This document shows positions 35,125 through 43,368 of a stretch of 44,780 bases of DNA, in pieces (the stretch's first letter is position 1; every line of letters starts with the position of its first letter). The notes beneath the pieces are model-generated. The model was not told the DNA's origin, did not search any database, and saw only the letters and a list, made by a program, of their open reading frames with translations. The stretch comes from Flammeovirgaceae bacterium BBD 1991-12 (GTDB lineage: Bacteria; Bacteroidota; Bacteroidia; Cytophagales; Cyclobacteriaceae): NCBI GenBank assembly GCA_001657315.1, contig LYSV01000042.1, positions 1-44,780 of the forward strand, given 5' to 3'. The translations under genes and the position numbers were made by a program.

Positions 35125-36159
35125 TTAATTCTTTATGATGATATGTCCGTCTTTGGTCTCTATCGTCTTGTCAATGGACTCGGAAATCACGGCCAGAAAA
35201 GTGTCCAGGCTTTCTGTTGAGACTGTACCGGTTAGTCTTATATTCCGCATTTTGCGGCTTTCAAAAATCACCTTCAGGCCATAGTTCTCTTCAATGATCT
35301 CCGCCACCTCGGTGAGGGTGGTCTCTTCAAAATAAAGCCTGTGATCTTTCCAGGAGGTAAACCGGGCCGGGTCTACTTTTTTTCTGACCAGCTCACTGTT
35401 TGATGAGGTGTACCGGATCAGATCTCCTGGCTGCATGATCATTTTAGCGGTATCCCTTTCATTCGGGATCTGTAGGGAGATCGTTCCGGTAGCCAGTACT
35501 ACTTCAGGAATTTCCCTGCGGTTACTTACATTAAAGCTGGTACCCAGGACCTCTATATTGACAGCACCAGAGTGTACGAGAAATCTCTTGAAAGCCATAG
35601 AATCGTCACGGACACGATGTTTGGCTTTCTTTACATCAAAAAAACCTTCTCCGCGCAGCCAGACTTCCCGGATTGGTGTATTGTCCCAGTTGCTGCTATG
35701 TTCCAATGAAGAATTCGCATTGAGGGTAACAACGGAATGGTCCGGCAGGACTACTGATCTGGTCTCACCAAAACCAGTGGTATAAGTGACCATATGAGGA
35801 GTGGACCACTCCTTATAAAGCAGGAACGTAGCCATCATAAGGATGATCATAGCCGCCACACTCATCCATTTTTTCCACATCCCTGCTGAATTTTTGGAAG
35901 TCTCCGTACCTGAGCCTATTTCCGCATCAATTCTTGTCTTGACATCCCGAAATTCCTTTGGTGAGGGCCTGAGTGAGTTGAAGTCCAGGGCTCTGACCAA
36001 TTGGCGGGCTTCTTCTATCACCTCTTTTTTCTCAGGATGCTTTTCTATCCAATCCTGCCAGAAGGTGTTCGATTCTGTTGTTGGTGACTGTACCCACTGG
36101 ATGAAATAGTCATCCAGTGCGAAATCGTGTGCCGTGAAAAACCGATAATGCTTACTCAT
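35125..36159 (-). CDS. FecR-family anti-sigma factor
   Basis: The product is 344 residues from the ATG at 36159; 16 further codons upstream remain in frame but lack features. A cytoplasmic N-terminal part (FALDDYFIQWV..., HPEKKEVIEEARQLV) contacts the sigma factor. A single membrane helix lies at about 95-112 (MSVAAMIILMMATFLLY). The periplasmic FecR domain contains YTTGFGETRSVVLPDHSVVTLNANSSLEHS and VWLRGEGFFDVKK. A C-terminal STN-like domain (FEETTLTEVAEIIEENYGLKV) contacts the transporter. It should hold back the adjacent ECF sigma until SusC imports its ligand. Confidence 0.95.
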   Translation of the reverse strand: MSKHYRFFTAHDFALDDYFIQWVQSPTTESNTFWQDWIEKHPEKKEVIEEARQLVRALDFNSLRPSPKEFRDVKTRIDAEIGSGTETSKNSAGMWKKWMSVAAMIILMMATFLLYKEWSTPHMVTYTTGFGETRSVVLPDHSVVTLNANSSLEHSSNWDNTPIREVWLRGEGFFDVKKAKHRVRDDSMAFKRFLVHSGAVNIEVLGTSFNVSNRREIPEVVLATGTISLQIPNERDTAKMIMQPGDLIRYTSSNSELVRKKVDPARFTSWKDHRLYFEETTLTEVAEIIEENYGLKVIFESRKMRNIRLTGTVSTESLDTFLAVISESIDKTIETKDGHIIIKN

Positions 36160-36495
36160 TACTTTCCTGTTTTTCGTGAGGGTATTTTTCCGGAGATGAT
36201 CCAGCATCTCCCTTACTCAAGACCACTGTGACCAATTGATACACTGTGATCAGCGTCTTTCTACTGCTATAGTGGAAGCGTAGTATTTAAATGCCCTCAA
36301 CTTTTTTTGATTTTTTTAAATAGGTAATGAACCTACTTTATAAAAAGGGATTGAAGATGGTAATGGATTCCTGCCGGAATATTGCTTTGATGATGCGATG
36401 TCCTGTGATTTCGCCCGAAACATCGTACATCACTGATAGCCGCGTGTTCAGACATGGAATACATGAAATAATACCTGATGTGAACCGAATAGTGT
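36160..36495. promoter_or_regulatory. Leader region between ECF sigma and FecR
   Basis: This 336-base gap carries the probable promoter for the fecR-susCD operon. Two direct copies of CACTGTGA, at 36224-36231 and 36242-36249 with an 18-base period, lie 65-90 bases upstream of the FecR start. AT-rich runs at 36301-36325 and a small inverted repeat TAGGT/ACCTA near 36321-36335 are also seen. No gene is supported here. Confidence 0.4.
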
Positions 36496-37167
36496 TCAGA
36501 AGCAAAACCCCGGCAAGGCAAGCATTGAGGTAAGGGCAGTGGCTGTAGCCACCGGGTTAGAATAGACATGCTTTTTGCCAAGGCTTGTTTTTAGCACATC
36601 TATAGCTCTGTACAAAAGCGTTCTGGCTGATTTTATCTTTTGAAGAGACATTACCGACGCTATTTCCTGATAGGACAGTCCACCATAGTATTTTAAAACT
36701 ACTGCCTCTTTCTGTCTGGCGGACAGATCTTCAAAGGCTTTGGCCAAAAGGTCTTTCTGCCGTTGATGGGACTGTTCCTTTATAAGTGACCATTCACGGG
36801 AATATGTGATGTACATGGACTCATTCATTACTTCCTTCTGGTCGGTAGCCCGTACCTTTTTGAGCTGTTTGAGTAGCTTTCGGCGAATGGATTTGTACAA
36901 ATAGGCCTTGACATACTTCACATTGGCAAGCCGGGAGCGGTACTTCCAAAGCTCAATGAACAACTCCTGAAGGGTATCCTTTATCAGGTCGGAATCGACT
37001 GTCAGATGCCGGCAATAAACATATAGTCTGTCAAAGTATCGGTTATAGATCTCGTCAAATGCGATTTCACTGCCTTCCACAAGGCTTTCCCACAACTTTT
37101 CGTCATCAAGGTCCACCCTGTTGATGGCCCGTTCAGTAGCGTTTTCTACATACTTGTGTTTTAGCAT
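36496..37167 (-). CDS. ECF sigma factor (RNA polymerase sigma-70 family)
   Basis: The product is 223 residues from the ATG at 37167; a TTG ten codons upstream is less likely. Region 2 is at about 36-105 (FDEIYNRYFDRLYVYCRHL, DTLQELFIELWKYR, YVKAYLYKSIRRKLL). Region 4 is at about 140-195 (LSARQKEAVVLKYYGGLSYQEIASVM, then SARTLLYRAIDVLK). This size and layout match Bacteroidota ECF sigmas paired with FecR for PUL control. It transcribes toward fecR-susC-susD and is the likely activator of the 13997-36159 genes. Confidence 0.95.
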   Translation of the reverse strand: MLKHKYVENATERAINRVDLDDEKLWESLVEGSEIAFDEIYNRYFDRLYVYCRHLTVDSDLIKDTLQELFIELWKYRSRLANVKYVKAYLYKSIRRKLLKQLKKVRATDQKEVMNESMYITYSREWSLIKEQSHQRQKDLLAKAFEDLSARQKEAVVLKYYGGLSYQEIASVMSLQKIKSARTLLYRAIDVLKTSLGKKHVYSNPVATATALTSMLALPGFCF

Positions 37168-37537
37168 CCAACTATATGTTTTACATATTCCGTCCAATGA
37201 ACCTAGAGGAAAAAGGTCAGACCACTATCCTGTAGTGTGCCGGGCTACATTGTTTGCAGAACAGTTGGCGTTGGAAAATCAGGGTGAATTACCTGTCGGG
37301 AAAGACAAAGATCAAAAAGAGAAAAGTCAGATTAAATCCGTACTAATACGTATTTGGCTATAGGTAAATTTGCCTGGAGAACTGTCCAGGCCATGGCAGG
37401 AGGAACGGTCTTTCATCGTCAGAATGAAAAGCACACAGAATGGAGGTTAACGAGGTCTTGAAAACGGATCAGGTAGGAAAAATTGAAGATTTAAGACAAA
37501 GAAAGCAACAGATTGCACTACTTATAAATCCCAGCTC
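37168..37537. other. Gene-free stretch upstream of the sigma gene
   Basis: No supported gene lies here on either strand. It should contain the sigma-gene promoter. A hairpin at 37372-37391 is the only clear structure. No toxin gene follows the antitoxin remnant on the minus strand. Confidence 0.5.
37372..37391. other. Inverted repeat, GCCTGGA / TCCAGGC
   Basis: The arms GCCTGGA (37372-37378) and TCCAGGC (37385-37391) are perfect complements with a 6-base loop. It lies between the antitoxin remnant and the sigma gene. It may end transcripts arriving from the minus-strand genes above 37538, but it lacks a T-run. Confidence 0.4.
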
Positions 37538-37788
37538 TCAAACTTTCGGATCGATTTTATCAAGATCGTTGATGTGTGTCCTGAACTGTTTCTCGTCTTC
37601 AATGGTCCACACCCCAAAAAGATCTGCAAATTCAGCCCTTTTATCATTGGCGGAAGTCACTTTGATCCCAAGAGCCTTTTTCAAAAGAAATTTAATCGTT
37701 TTGTTGAGGCTTAGCCCTTCCTGTCTGCTTCCTGGCGGATCAGTTCAGCCGTTCTGTCGTCAAGATTATGAATAGTAATGGACTTCAT
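37538..37788 (-). pseudogene. Frameshifted VapB-type ribbon-helix-helix antitoxin remnant
   Basis: Reading from the ATG at 37788 gives MKSITIHNLDDRTAELIRQEAD and then a stop after 25 codons. One base out of frame, the sequence continues as GLSLNKTIKFLLKKALGI, an acidic linker with FADLFGVW, and ends at KIDPKV (stop 37538-37540). Joined, the two parts match the standard VapB-like antitoxin layout: an N-terminal IHNLD ribbon, an A..GLSLNKTIK..L helix pair and a C-terminal toxin-binding F..GVW...ID segment. The total of 251 bases is not a multiple of three, consistent with loss of one base around 37715-37722. No VapC-type toxin gene lies directly downstream, so it is an orphan. Confidence 0.75.
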
Positions 37789-37942
37789 TCTTACAATAGG
37801 TTAATTCAAATGTAAGGTTAAACCATAAAGTAAGCAAAATGAACCATTTAATAGTTCTACCATAACATATGACAGAGAGCCTAACGGGTTTTGACACACG
37901 GATAGTTCAGAAGCGTTGTTGACTGCATCCGGACTTCCAAAT

Positions 37943-38632
37943 TCAGACCCCGATCCTGAATTCAGCCAACCGCCGGGTGGTTGATCTCCTTTGATACCAG
38001 TCATTGAACACCAGTTCCAGCCGATCAACTTTCATCTTACCAAAATCATAATGCCTGTATTCCTGAAGCAGGTTGAGAAAAGCATCGGGATTCAATAGCT
38101 CATCCCGGAAGCGGACCACAGTCATATGCGCTGTTTGGATGCGGTACCTTGAATCGATGGTAGCCATCAGTTCCGAGCTTCGAAAAGAGTCCCTCAGGAC
38201 CTCTCTCAAAACCTCAAGGGTGCTATCGGTTGGAAATCCCTGGATAAGCACTGCCGAAGGCGAAGCAGTCACTCCACAAAAGTGAATTTCAAAAGAACCA
38301 ATATTCTCCAGTGAACGCTGAATGACTTTCTGATAGGCCGTCGGATCGACCTGTCTCAAATGAAATCCATCAAAACAGGAGATCACCGATAATACGGTCA
38401 TGTGCAGGTCACTGTTCGGGTAATAGTACTGTCGGGGCTCAATGTCACAGAGCTTTTCAAGAAAAATGCTGATTTTCTGTCTGACCATTACATCGGGCCT
38501 GGTCAGTAGTGTAATGCCATACCGCTTGTCTTCTGGGGAATCAATATAATGATCTGTTTCTACGGAACCAGTTTTCAACCGGCTGTAAGACTCATCCCAA
38601 AGCTTGTCGTAAATCCCGGCTCTCCCCTCCAT
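37943..38632 (-). CDS. 2H phosphoesterase superfamily protein
   Basis: The soluble 229-residue protein carries two H-x-T/S motifs, LHMTV with His77/Thr79 and AHMTV with His169/Thr171, in the spacing and strand context of the 2'-5' RNA ligase/cyclic phosphodiesterase (2H) superfamily. There is no signal peptide. Such enzymes open cyclic phosphates on RNA ends or small nucleotides. The gene lies 33 bases after the GntR-type regulator gene and is likely co-transcribed with it. A role in rhamnose metabolism is not evident, and it may be a passenger. The family call is firm and the substrate unknown. Confidence 0.82.
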   Translation of the reverse strand: MEGRAGIYDKLWDESYSRLKTGSVETDHYIDSPEDKRYGITLLTRPDVMVRQKISIFLEKLCDIEPRQYYYPNSDLHMTVLSVISCFDGFHLRQVDPTAYQKVIQRSLENIGSFEIHFCGVTASPSAVLIQGFPTDSTLEVLREVLRDSFRSSELMATIDSRYRIQTAHMTVVRFRDELLNPDAFLNLLQEYRHYDFGKMKVDRLELVFNDWYQRRSTTRRLAEFRIGV

Positions 38633-38665
38633 GCTCTATGCGCTTTGCACCATGCTTTTCATCGG

Positions 38666-39715
38666 CTAAAGAGACTTCCGTTTGATCAGTGAGAAAGGGT
38701 TCTCCACCTGTCTGAAATCCTGATCCATGATCATTCGGGCAGCCTGCTCTCCCATTTTTTCAAAATCGGTAGAGATGACGGTGATCCCTTCTGCCAGCAC
38801 CTCCTTCAATGGGGTGTCATTGTAGGATACGATACCTACATCCTTCCCAATGGTCCAGCGGTTCGACCGGACCCTTTTCACAAGATTCACCAGATCCGTA
38901 TCTTCAATGACGATAAAAGCTTCTCCTTTCTGTTCTATCTCCCGGTCAGGTGAGAATTCATCAATGATGTCAAATTCAAATTTATGCGCTACACAGAAGG
39001 TGCGGAATCCCTGTTCAATCTCCCTTGGATAAGGATACATATCATCAATGGGGAAGACCAGCACCAACTTCTTATATTTTTTCAATGAGTCCAGACCAGC
39101 CTCCAGTGCATTGTAAATGTCACTTTTGAAATTCTGATACACACTACCATAATCACCTTCCAGTCCGGGGGCTTTCCTGTCCATGATGATGAGCTGATCA
39201 TCTGGTATGGACCGGATCATCTTCAGCATCTCATCATCCATTTTCTGGAAATGTGGCATGATCGCATAGTAATTGTACTGGCCGATCTTTTTCCTGAGAA
39301 TACTCTTGAATAGTTCATTATCGCAATGATGTACATACAGGTCTACCGAAGCGTTGGTGTCAAGCGTACGGATGATAGCATTGAAAATGATCTTTTTGTA
39401 CGCACTGAGCTTATTGAAGATAAGACATACGTTCACCTTGGAGACAAGGTCGGCATTGGAAACAAAATAACCCTTGCCCTTGACGCTGACAATGATATTC
39501 CTGTCTTTGAGAAAACTATAGGCTTTTTCTACAGTATCCCTCGACAAATAAAACTCCTCGCTGGTTTCATTGATAGAGGGTATCCTGTCTCCCTCAACCA
39601 ACTTTCCTTTCTCTATCTGATTGATAATGAAGTTGATAACCTGCTTGTACTTGGGAGTCCTGGACTCACTGTTGATCTCCAGTCCCCTCAGGATATTTGC
39701 TGTTCCTGCCTTCAT
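38666..39715 (-). CDS. GntR-type regulator with LacI-like sugar-binding domain
   Basis: The 349-residue regulator has a winged helix at about 20-88 (YKQVINFIINQIEKG, GDRIPSINETSEEFYLSRDTVEKAYSFLKDRNII, GKGYFV). A periplasmic-binding-protein-like effector domain follows (VNVCLIFNKLS, IGQYNYYAIMPHF, DQLIIMDRK, IGKDVGIVSYNDTPLKEVLAEGITVISTDFEKMGEQAARMI). This fusion of a GntR-type DNA-binding domain and a LacI-type sensor is common in Bacteroidota sugar regulators. It diverges from the rhamnose genes starting at 39876, with a 160-base gap, so it most likely represses or activates them in response to rhamnose or rhamnulose. The operator was not identified. Confidence 0.9.
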   Translation of the reverse strand: MKAGTANILRGLEINSESRTPKYKQVINFIINQIEKGKLVEGDRIPSINETSEEFYLSRDTVEKAYSFLKDRNIIVSVKGKGYFVSNADLVSKVNVCLIFNKLSAYKKIIFNAIIRTLDTNASVDLYVHHCDNELFKSILRKKIGQYNYYAIMPHFQKMDDEMLKMIRSIPDDQLIIMDRKAPGLEGDYGSVYQNFKSDIYNALEAGLDSLKKYKKLVLVFPIDDMYPYPREIEQGFRTFCVAHKFEFDIIDEFSPDREIEQKGEAFIVIEDTDLVNLVKRVRSNRWTIGKDVGIVSYNDTPLKEVLAEGITVISTDFEKMGEQAARMIMDQDFRQVENPFSLIKRKSL

Positions 39716-39875
39716 ACCCGTTTACCTTTTTCGCGCTAAAGTAATGAGATTTTTAATCAAAAAAAGAAATTTCCATTTATTGGTGCTATATTAAATTTTA
39801 CGGGTCCACAGCATAGTACAGGATAGACCTGGCATACGGGGTAGATACTTTTGGTTAAGTTCAAAATTGTATAAA
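39716..39875. promoter_or_regulatory. Divergent promoter region of the rhamnose genes
   Basis: This 160-base gap separates the regulator and aldolase genes. It contains ATATTAAATTT (39788-39798). Its reverse complement occurs at 42014-42024 before the isomerase gene, and both sites are followed within about 30 bases by TACAGGA. A short inverted repeat CAGG/CCTG (39819-39831) is also present. Any of these could be operator elements, but AT-rich matches of this length can arise by chance. Confidence 0.4.
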
Positions 39876-41981
39876 ATGAGTACACTTGAGAAGTCTTTTA
39901 ACCATGTAAAAGACCTTTGGGATAAGAAAAAAGAAGCTGAACTCAACGGCGATGAAATAGGGCTGCTTCTGTACCGGTCAAACTTGCTGGGCAGTGACCT
40001 GCGTATCACCAACTACGGCGGGGGCAACACGAGCTGCAAGACCGTAGAGACTGACCCTGTTAACCAGGAAAAAACACAGGTAATGTGGGTCAAGGGATCC
40101 GGTGGTGATATAGGCACGCTCACACGGAGTGGCCTGGCCGGACTTTATCTCGACCGGCTGCATCATCTGAAGAAAATATACCGGGGGTTGGAATATGAAG
40201 ATGAAATGGTGGAGCTTTTCAATCATTGCATTTTCGATCTGAATTCAAAGGCACCTTCCATCGATACACCGCTGCACGCCTTTCTCCCTCAACAACACAT
40301 TGACCACCTCCATCCGGACTCCGTCATAGCCATTGCCGCATCCAGAGAAGGCGAGCAGATCACACAGGAACTTTATCAGGGCAAGGTAGCCTGGATCCCC
40401 TGGCAGCGTCCGGGTTTTGATCTCGCGCTAAAGCTTGAAAAGTGCATGGAGGAAAATCCTGGAATAGAAGGCATAATACTGGGGGGACATGGGCTGTTCA
40501 CCTGGGGCGATACGGCGTATGAATGCTATCTGAACAGCCTGGATAAGATCGACAAGGCAGCGTCGTGGCTGGAAAAGAACTATGGTAAGAAAAGGCCGGT
40601 GTTCGGAGGACAAACAATAAGGTCTCTGAACGAAGAGAAAAGAAAAGAACAAGCGGCAAAGCTAGCCCCTGTGCTAAGAGGGTTGTGTTCGAGTGAAAAA
40701 ACCATGGTCGGCCACTTTACTGACGACGAACGTGTATTGGAGTTTATCAACAGTGAGGACCTTGCCCGACTTGCACCCCTGGGTACGAGCTGTCCGGATC
40801 ATTTCCTCCGAACCAAGATACGACCACTCGTGCTACCCATACCAGCTGACGAGCCCATCGACTATAATACGATCAAAGAGAAGCTATCCCCTGAATTCCG
40901 GTCCTACCGCGAGTATTACGCTCAATACTACGAAAATCACAAACATGCCAACAGTCCGGCGATGCGGGATCCCAATCCTGTGATCATACTATGGCCGGGG
41001 GTAGGCATGTTCTCCTTCTCAAAGGACAAACAAACCGCCAGGGTCGCTGCCGAGTTCTACATCAATGCCATTAATGTGATGAAGGGTGCGGAAGCTGTGT
41101 CGGAATATGTATCGTTGCCCCTGCAGGAAGCTTTTGATATTGAATACTGGCTGCTGGAAGAGGCTAAGCTACAGCGGATGCCCGCAGAAAAAGCCTTGTC
41201 CCGCAGAATAGCCCTCATCACCGGAGGTTCAGGAGGGATAGGCGCGGCTATTGCTGATAAATTTATTCAGGAAGGCGCCTGTGTCATGCTCACAGACATC
41301 GATGAGCAGGCACTGGCGTCCGTAGCTGCCGGATACAGTAAAGACAAAATGAGCTATGCAGCCATGGATGTAACTCATCAGGAGCAGATAGCGCAGGCCT
41401 GCTCACTGGCCTGTCTCGACTTTGGCGGTTTGGATATTGTCGTCAACTGCGCAGGGCTTGCCATCTCCAAACCCGTGAAGGAAACCAGCCGGCAGGACTG
41501 GCAGGTGCTTCAGGACGTGATCGTCACAGGCCAGTTCAACGTTAGCAAACAGGGGGTGGAGATCATGGACGCTCAGGAGTTGGGAGGTGACATCATCAAT
41601 ATCGCGAGTAAGAACGGACTGGTATCCGGCCCGAACAACGTGGGCTATGGCACAGCCAAGGGAGCACAGATACACATGTCGCGCCTGATGGCTGCTGAAT
41701 TCGGACCCCGCAGGATCAGAGTGAATGTAGTAAATCCAGATGCCGTGATCAGCGGCAGCAAGATCTGGGAGGGCGAATGGGCTGAGGGCCGTGCCAAAGC
41801 CTATGGCATCACGCCAGAGGAACTCCCACAGCATTACGCAAAACGGACGCTCCTCAATGAGATAATAGAAATAGAGGATATAGCCAATGCCGCTTTCGCT
41901 TTCGTCGGTGGTCTGCTCTCAAAAAGTACGGGAAATATTATTAATGTGGATGGTGGGATTACAGCGGCCTTTCCAAGATGA
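39876..41981 (+). CDS. rhaEW: Bifunctional L-rhamnulose-1-phosphate aldolase / L-lactaldehyde dehydrogenase
   Basis: The product is 701 residues from the ATG at 39876. Residues 1 to about 420 are a class II aldolase-type domain with GGGNTSCK, VKGSGGDIGT, TPLHAFLPQ, HLHPDSVIA and GGHGLFTWG, giving the metal-binding histidines. Residues about 430-701 are a short-chain dehydrogenase with ITGGSGGIGAAIA, NCAG and GYGTAKGAQIHMSRL, ending IINVDGGITAAF. This fused architecture matches the RhaEW type, which cleaves rhamnulose-1-phosphate to DHAP and L-lactaldehyde and oxidises the latter to lactate. It is the first gene of the plus-strand rhamnose operon. The SDR active-site Tyr and Lys are visible in GYGTAK. 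Confidence 0.92.
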   Translation: MSTLEKSFNHVKDLWDKKKEAELNGDEIGLLLYRSNLLGSDLRITNYGGGNTSCKTVETDPVNQEKTQVMWVKGSGGDIGTLTRSGLAGLYLDRLHHLKKIYRGLEYEDEMVELFNHCIFDLNSKAPSIDTPLHAFLPQQHIDHLHPDSVIAIAASREGEQITQELYQGKVAWIPWQRPGFDLALKLEKCMEENPGIEGIILGGHGLFTWGDTAYECYLNSLDKIDKAASWLEKNYGKKRPVFGGQTIRSLNEEKRKEQAAKLAPVLRGLCSSEKTMVGHFTDDERVLEFINSEDLARLAPLGTSCPDHFLRTKIRPLVLPIPADEPIDYNTIKEKLSPEFRSYREYYAQYYENHKHANSPAMRDPNPVIILWPGVGMFSFSKDKQTARVAAEFYINAINVMKGAEAVSEYVSLPLQEAFDIEYWLLEEAKLQRMPAEKALSRRIALITGGSGGIGAAIADKFIQEGACVMLTDIDEQALASVAAGYSKDKMSYAAMDVTHQEQIAQACSLACLDFGGLDIVVNCAGLAISKPVKETSRQDWQVLQDVIVTGQFNVSKQGVEIMDAQELGGDIINIASKNGLVSGPNNVGYGTAKGAQIHMSRLMAAEFGPRRIRVNVVNPDAVISGSKIWEGEWAEGRAKAYGITPEELPQHYAKRTLLNEIIEIEDIANAAFAFVGGLLSKSTGNIINVDGGITAAFPR

Positions 41982-42082
41982 GCAAGGTGCCGGATGGCTA
42001 ATATATCATAGTTAAATTTAATATACAGGAAGCTGACCATTACTCCTTAATAACCAATAACTTAATACACTCAATAACTACA

Positions 42083-43366
42083 TTGAAGATAGACAAGGAC
42101 CAGATAGCTGACATTAACAAAAAGGACATTGACGGGCACAGGGCTTCTTTTGATTTCCTCAATCGGCACCTGGACAAACGTGGAATAGATACCGACCGGC
42201 TGCTGAACAGTCTGATGACCTTTCAGGTAGCAATACCAAGCTGGGCATTGGGCACGGGGGGAACACGGTTTGGGCGGTTTCCCGGAGGCGGGGAGCCACG
42301 GAGTCTCAAGGAGAAAATAGAGGATATCGGGCTGTTGCATGCCTTGAATGGTTCCAGCGGAAGGATCAGCCTGCATATTCCATGGGATATTCCTGAAGAT
42401 GTTCAGACTACCAGTGAGTTGGCTTCTTCGTTGGGTATTGCCTTTGATGCTGTTAATTCCAATACGTTTCAGGATCAACCGGAGCAGGAACATTCCTATA
42501 AGTTCGGTTCCCTCTGTCATGTAAGGAAAGACGTACGCGATCAGGCTGTCGCACATAATAAGACAGTGATAGACTACGGCAAGCAACTTGGTTCCCGCTC
42601 GCTGACGGTATGGCTTGCTGATGGATCGGGATTTCCGGGGCAGCATCACTTCAAAACTGCATTGAGCAACACCCTGGCATCCCTGCAGGAGATCTATGCC
42701 TACCTGCCCCGGGATTGGAGCATATTCATAGAATACAAACCCTATGAGCCCAATTTCTATTCCATGGTCATCCCGGACTGGGGTACGTCACACCTCCTGG
42801 CCAGTAAGCTTGGGGAAAAGGCCTCTTGCCTGGTAGATCTTGGACATCACCTGCCCAATACCAATATAGAACAAATCGTGGCCACTCTGTTGATGGAAGG
42901 CAGGCTGGGAGGCTTCCACTTCAATGATTCCAAATACGGCGATGACGACCTGACCGTGGGTAGCCTGAAACCCTATCAGCTATTTCTCATTTTCAATGAG
43001 CTGGTGGATGGCATGGAAAACAACACTTCCAACAATCCAGCGCCGGCCTGGATGATTGACGCCAGTCACAACCTCAAAGATCCACTGGAAGATCTGCTGC
43101 AATCCACAGAAGCTATCCTGATCGCTTACGCTCAGGCTCTGCTGATAGATCGCGAAAAACTGGCTTCTGCCCGGTCTGAAAGTGATGTAACCATTGCCCA
43201 GGAGGTGTTGCAGGAGGCCTTCAGAACGGATGTAAGGCCCCTGCTGAAGGAAGCACGTTCGAGAAAGGAGGTAGCCCTTGAGCCGCTCGCGGTTTATCGT
43301 GCACTACAAATGCGTAAAACACTCATTCGGGAGCGGGGCAGTAATACCATAAGCACGGGTCTGTAG
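42083..43366 (+). CDS. rhaI: L-rhamnose isomerase (RhaI type)
   Basis: The 427-residue enzyme converts L-rhamnose to L-rhamnulose. Motifs of the xylose-isomerase-like RhaI family are present: IPSWALGTGGTRFGRFPGGGEPR near the N-terminus, SLTVWLADGSGFPGQ, FIEYKPYEPNFY with a metal-binding Glu, CLVDLGHHLPNTNIE with the next ligands, and GGFHFNDSKYGDDDL. It differs from E. coli RhaA. The start is TTG at 42083. No ATG is available in frame before residue 45, and the N-terminus looks complete from there. It lies 101 bases after the aldolase and 2 bases before the kinase gene. No metal-ligand losses were noticed. Confidence 0.93.
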   Translation: MKIDKDQIADINKKDIDGHRASFDFLNRHLDKRGIDTDRLLNSLMTFQVAIPSWALGTGGTRFGRFPGGGEPRSLKEKIEDIGLLHALNGSSGRISLHIPWDIPEDVQTTSELASSLGIAFDAVNSNTFQDQPEQEHSYKFGSLCHVRKDVRDQAVAHNKTVIDYGKQLGSRSLTVWLADGSGFPGQHHFKTALSNTLASLQEIYAYLPRDWSIFIEYKPYEPNFYSMVIPDWGTSHLLASKLGEKASCLVDLGHHLPNTNIEQIVATLLMEGRLGGFHFNDSKYGDDDLTVGSLKPYQLFLIFNELVDGMENNTSNNPAPAWMIDASHNLKDPLEDLLQSTEAILIAYAQALLIDREKLASARSESDVTIAQEVLQEAFRTDVRPLLKEARSRKEVALEPLAVYRALQMRKTLIRERGSNTISTGL

Positions 43367-43368
43367 CT

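Noticed and set aside
37440-37775. Plus-strand 111-codon frame
   Set aside because: It lies antisense to the frameshifted antitoxin, whose protein similarity is far more convincing.
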